DNA of 7,703 bases from an uncultured Clostridia bacterium (lineage in GTDB: Bacteria; Bacillota; Clostridia; Peptostreptococcales; Anaerovoracaceae): assembly GCA_934277655.1 (NCBI GenBank), contig CAKQVC010000085.1, positions 1-7,703 on the forward strand, written 5' to 3'. The first letter of the stretch is position 1, and every line of letters begins with the position of its first letter. Position numbers and translations under genes: made by a program. Positions 6,000 through 7,703 of the stretch are shown here, in pieces. Under the pieces are notes generated by a model, which searched no databases, was not told where the DNA came from, and worked only from the letters and a program-made list of their open reading frames with translations.

Positions 6000-6038
6000 A
6001 TCATAATATAGATCATAAAGAGAGGGATTTGAGTATTT

Positions 6039-6788
6039 ATGAAAAAAACAGGGAAAAAACAAGGCGGAAAAAATTTATCTATAGTCCTTGCTCTGGCAGT
6101 TTGTCTGGGAGCAGCGGTATTCGGATTTGATGCAGATTTTGCTGGTGCGGGTCTCTTCAGTGCTTTGTCCGGGGAAACAGATTACAGTTCCAGCGTTCAG
6201 CTCACGGCAGATGATATCCCGTCTTACAGCGGTGAGGATATCATACAGCTGGATCAGAATAAGCCGTCTTTCACGGAGAAAGAGATGACAACGGAGGATT
6301 TCGAGACTTACAGTGATCTTGATAGCCTGGGACGATGTGGAACTGCTTATTCCAATATCTGTGAGGAACGGATGCCAACAGAAAAAAGAGGAAGCATCGG
6401 AATGATCAAGCCAAGCGGCTGGCATACTGTGCGTTACGATGATCTGATCACAACGAAATATCTGTACAATCGCTGCCATCTGATCGCTTTCCAGCTCGCA
6501 GGAGAAAATGCGAATGAAAAAAATCTGATTACAGGCACGAGGCACATGAACGAGGAAATGATCCCTTATGAAAACCAGGTAGCTGACTATGTGAGAGAAA
6601 CCGGAAATCATGTGCTGTATAGAGTAATGCCGCTGTTTGAAGGCGAAAATCTACTGGCTACAGGGGTTGAAATGGAGGCACTTTCGGTCGAAGATGACGG
6701 AGAGGGTGTTTCTTTCCATATTTTTATATATAACGTCCAACCGGGAGTGGAAATTGATTATGCAACCGGCGAGAGCAAACGAGCTTAG
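6039..6788 (+). CDS. Secreted or membrane-anchored DNA/RNA non-specific endonuclease (EndA/Spd1-like)
   Basis: This 249-residue protein has a lysine-rich N-terminus (1-12), then a hydrophobic segment at about 13-30, read as an uncleaved anchor or signal peptide. A polar linker runs to about 95 and a beta-beta-alpha metal nuclease domain covers about 97-235. The active site is YNRCHLI (143-149), where His147 matches the general base of the DRGH motif. In GTRHMNEEMIPYEN (166-179), Asn171 and Glu178 are the likely Mg-site residues. Known relatives (streptococcal EndA, Spd1; Serratia nuclease) cut DNA and RNA outside the cytoplasm, for DNA uptake, nutrient scavenging or escape from DNA traps; the role here is inferred. 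AGAGGG at 6021-6026 is a rather distant ribosome-binding site (12 nt). No competence genes are nearby. LAVC at 19-22 is not a convincing lipobox. Confidence 0.88.
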   Translation: MKKTGKKQGGKNLSIVLALAVCLGAAVFGFDADFAGAGLFSALSGETDYSSSVQLTADDIPSYSGEDIIQLDQNKPSFTEKEMTTEDFETYSDLDSLGRCGTAYSNICEERMPTEKRGSIGMIKPSGWHTVRYDDLITTKYLYNRCHLIAFQLAGENANEKNLITGTRHMNEEMIPYENQVADYVRETGNHVLYRVMPLFEGENLLATGVEMEALSVEDDGEGVSFHIFIYNVQPGVEIDYATGESKRA

Positions 6789-6789
6789 G

Positions 6790-6812
6790 TGCATTTTCAT
6801 ATATCAAATGCA
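6790..6812 (+). repeat. Short inverted repeat after the nuclease gene
   Basis: TGCATTT (6790-6796) and AAATGCA (6806-6812) form a perfect 7-bp stem with a 9-nt loop, 1 nt after the nuclease stop. No T-run follows, so it is at most a weak terminator or 3'-end stabiliser. The rest of the 119-nt gap to the flavoprotein is A-rich and carries CAATTTGAA twice (6827-6835, 6841-6849). No clear promoter was found there, so the flavoprotein may be read from the nuclease promoter. Confidence 0.3.
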
Positions 6813-6907
6813 GATAGACAATGATGCAATTTGAAGAATACAATTTGAAAAAATGAAAAAAGAGATGACAAAAAAATAAAGTGAAGAAATTTAAGTGGAG
6901 GTAGAAA

Positions 6908-7591
6908 ATGAAAATTTTACTGATTTCAGGCAGCCCGCACAAGAGAGGAACCACATCTGTTTTGATTGATGCATTTCGGAGAGGTGCAGAAGAATCCGGG
7001 CATGAGGTATATCATTTCAACGCAGCGGAGAAAGAGGTGCATCCGTGCATTGCCTGTGGCAGATGCCGCAGTGCTGTTGCATCATGTGTTTTCCGGGATG
7101 ATTTCGATGACGTCCGCGACAAAGTCCTTGAGGCGGATGCGATCGTATTTGCATCACCGGTTTATTATTTCGGACTGTCGGCGCAGATCAAGGCAGTTAT
7201 CGACCGTTTTTATGCAATTAACGGAGATCTTTTGAATCTTTATAAAAAAACGGCTTTGATCCTTGCTTTTGGAGATACCATGACAGAGACCGGAGAATAT
7301 GCTGCAGCGTCATTCTATGGAATGGCAGACTATCTGGGATGGGAAATCGTCGATGTTGTAGGTGCAAAAGGCTGCTATACACCGGAAGATCTGGAGGGTA
7401 CAGATTTTCCGAAGAAAGCTTATGAACTTGGAAAGAAAATCCTCGGATGCGAAGTGCCGGAGGAAACAGAAACAGCGGCGACCAGTCTTGAAGATCTGGT
7501 TGCAAGACTTGCGGGCTTTTCGGACATTGCAGAGGAAGTTATTAAAGAAACGCAGGAAAAAGAGGGGTTCCTGGAAGGGTATAACGATTAA
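6908..7591 (+). CDS. Flavodoxin-fold NAD(P)H-dependent FMN oxidoreductase, possible iron-sulfur flavoprotein
   Basis: This 227-residue cytoplasmic protein has the NADPH-dependent FMN reductase / flavodoxin-like fold. The N-terminal strand MKILLISGSP leads into GSPHKRGTTS (8-17), the FMN phosphate loop. SPVYYFGLSAQIKAVIDRFY (83-102) is the conserved isoalloxazine-side segment and helix. Between them lies C47-x2-C50-x2-C53-x6-C60, the compact spacing known from iron-sulfur flavoproteins (Isf). It may therefore bind a 4Fe-4S cluster and act as an electron carrier or reductase; the substrate is unknown. About 40 residues at the C-terminus, mainly acidic and helical-looking, exceed the usual ~180-190 residue core. 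GGAGGT at 6897-6902 lies 5 nt before the ATG. The TAA stop shares a base with the next ATG (TAATG). It has no evident functional link to the nuclease upstream. Confidence 0.85.
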   Translation: MKILLISGSPHKRGTTSVLIDAFRRGAEESGHEVYHFNAAEKEVHPCIACGRCRSAVASCVFRDDFDDVRDKVLEADAIVFASPVYYFGLSAQIKAVIDRFYAINGDLLNLYKKTALILAFGDTMTETGEYAAASFYGMADYLGWEIVDVVGAKGCYTPEDLEGTDFPKKAYELGKKILGCEVPEETETAATSLEDLVARLAGFSDIAEEVIKETQEKEGFLEGYND

Positions 7592-7671
7592 TGGAAACTG
7601 CGAAAATTTTTATCTATTATCTGATCCTGATAAATCTGGCAGCGTTTCTGGCTCTCAGAGAGCAGGGATAA
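7591..7671 (+). CDS. 26-codon hydrophobic ORF coupled to the flavoprotein gene; possible truncated membrane-protein gene
   Basis: The ATG overlaps the flavoprotein stop (TAATG), and GGAAGGG lies about 11 nt upstream, so it is placed for coupled translation. It encodes a short charged start and one hydrophobic segment (IFIYYLILINLAAFLAL, residues 6-22), then REQG and TAA. The N-terminal hydrophobic pattern resembles the first helix of small DUF1294 membrane proteins, which continue with a DK motif and WRIPE. In the +1 frame, open to the window end, LDKK appears at 7679-7690. This could be a gene broken by frameshift, or a genuine single-helix peptide. The assignment is an inference, and the right edge cuts the evidence short. 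Confidence 0.4.
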   Translation: METAKIFIYYLILINLAAFLALREQG

Positions 7672-7682
7672 AATCATATTAG

Positions 7683-7703
7683 ACAAAAAGAGCTTCGCAC
7701 AGC
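7683..7703. terminator. Possible left arm of a terminator cut by the window edge
   Basis: The window ends ACAAAAAGAGCTTCGCACAGC. An A-run followed by a GC-richer arm is how a bidirectional intrinsic terminator begins when read on the plus strand. The matching arm (GCTGTGCGAAGCTC followed by T's) would lie just outside. This is only a suggestion; alternatively the bases belong to a continuing reading frame. Confidence 0.2.

Larger units (their letters stand above)
5579..6038. other. Divergent intergenic region, 460 bp, AT-rich
   Basis: This gap separates nhaC (leftward) from the nuclease gene (rightward). From left to right it holds the nhaC ribosome-binding site and promoter, then a very AT-rich stretch (about 5690-5760) with one weak inverted repeat (CTGTTT 5736-5741 / AAACAG 5755-5760). 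The rightward promoter at 5839-5867, a hairpin at 5890-5911, a long-range inverted repeat (5826-5835 / 5915-5924) and a 22-codon ORF at 5931 follow. No tRNA, known riboswitch or mobile-element end was recognised. No convincing gene is seen in 5690-5830. Confidence 0.6.

Noticed and set aside
5985..6012. Second rightward promoter TTGATA-16-TATAGA close to the nuclease
   Set aside because: The -10 matches only 4 of 6 positions, and the start would fall at the ribosome-binding site. The promoter at 5839-5867 is clearly better, although a minor role is not excluded.
6096..6107. Lipobox in the nuclease N-terminus (LAVC)
   Set aside because: Val before the Cys is atypical and the Cys lies in the middle of the hydrophobic segment, so an anchor or signal peptide is the simpler reading.
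6075..6611. 178-codon minus-strand frame across the nuclease
   Set aside because: It lies antisense to a gene with a clear active site, has no supported ribosome-binding site, and its composition does not resemble a real protein.
7648..7666. GCTCTCAGAGAGC near the right end as flavoprotein terminator
   Set aside because: A realistic loop leaves only a 4-bp stem, and no T-run follows.
1..7703. Mobile element, attachment site, CRISPR array or phage cargo
   Set aside because: There is no transposase, integrase, spacer-repeat pattern, terminal inverted repeat with target duplication, or phage-type gene. Codon use looks uniform across the genes.

Overview
The window looks like a chromosomal piece of a low-to-moderate GC Firmicute, most likely a clostridial gut-type bacterium of the Lachnospiraceae kind. 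This is an inference from Gram-positive style strong Shine-Dalgarno sites (AAGGAGG, GGAGGG), the his gene order with a monofunctional HisB and a fused HisIE, an MleN/NhaC-type antiporter, and a secreted nuclease with a YNRCHLI active-site segment. No sequence search was possible.

Layout. Bases 2-3799 (+) hold the distal part of a histidine biosynthesis operon: hisC (3' part only), hisB, hisH, hisA, hisF and hisIE. The genes are packed with ATGA or TAATG stop/start overlaps, or a 1-nt gap before hisIE, so they are almost certainly one translationally coupled transcript. Together they cover imidazoleglycerol-phosphate synthase (HisH+HisF), the ProFAR isomerase (HisA), steps 2 and 3 (HisIE), the dehydratase (HisB) and the aminotransferase (HisC). 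hisG, hisD and histidinol phosphatase are not in view and would lie upstream or elsewhere.

Bases 3800-4075 separate the convergent hisIE and nhaC genes. This gap is rich in inverted repeats: an AT-rich hairpin, an 82-nt three-tier hairpin that ends in a T-run on both strands, a 43-nt two-tier hairpin and a short perfect hairpin. Bases 4076-5578 (-) encode a 500-residue NhaC-family Na+/H+ antiporter with its own good sigma-A promoter (5636-5664) in the divergent AT-rich region 5579-6038.

The same divergent region holds a second good sigma-A promoter (5839-5867), pointing right. It is followed by a hairpin, a possible 22-codon leader ORF, and then a secreted or membrane-anchored non-specific DNA/RNA endonuclease (6039-6788). 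Next comes a flavodoxin-fold FMN oxidoreductase (6908-7591) with a compact C-x2-C-x2-C-x6-C cluster like that of iron-sulfur flavoproteins. Its stop overlaps the start of a 26-codon hydrophobic ORF that may be the remnant of a larger membrane-protein gene.

I see no clear new multi-gene system. The points most worth checking are the structured hisIE/nhaC gap, the short ORF coupled to the flavoprotein, the possible Fe-S cluster in that flavoprotein, the HisH C-terminal tail and the nuclease leader region.
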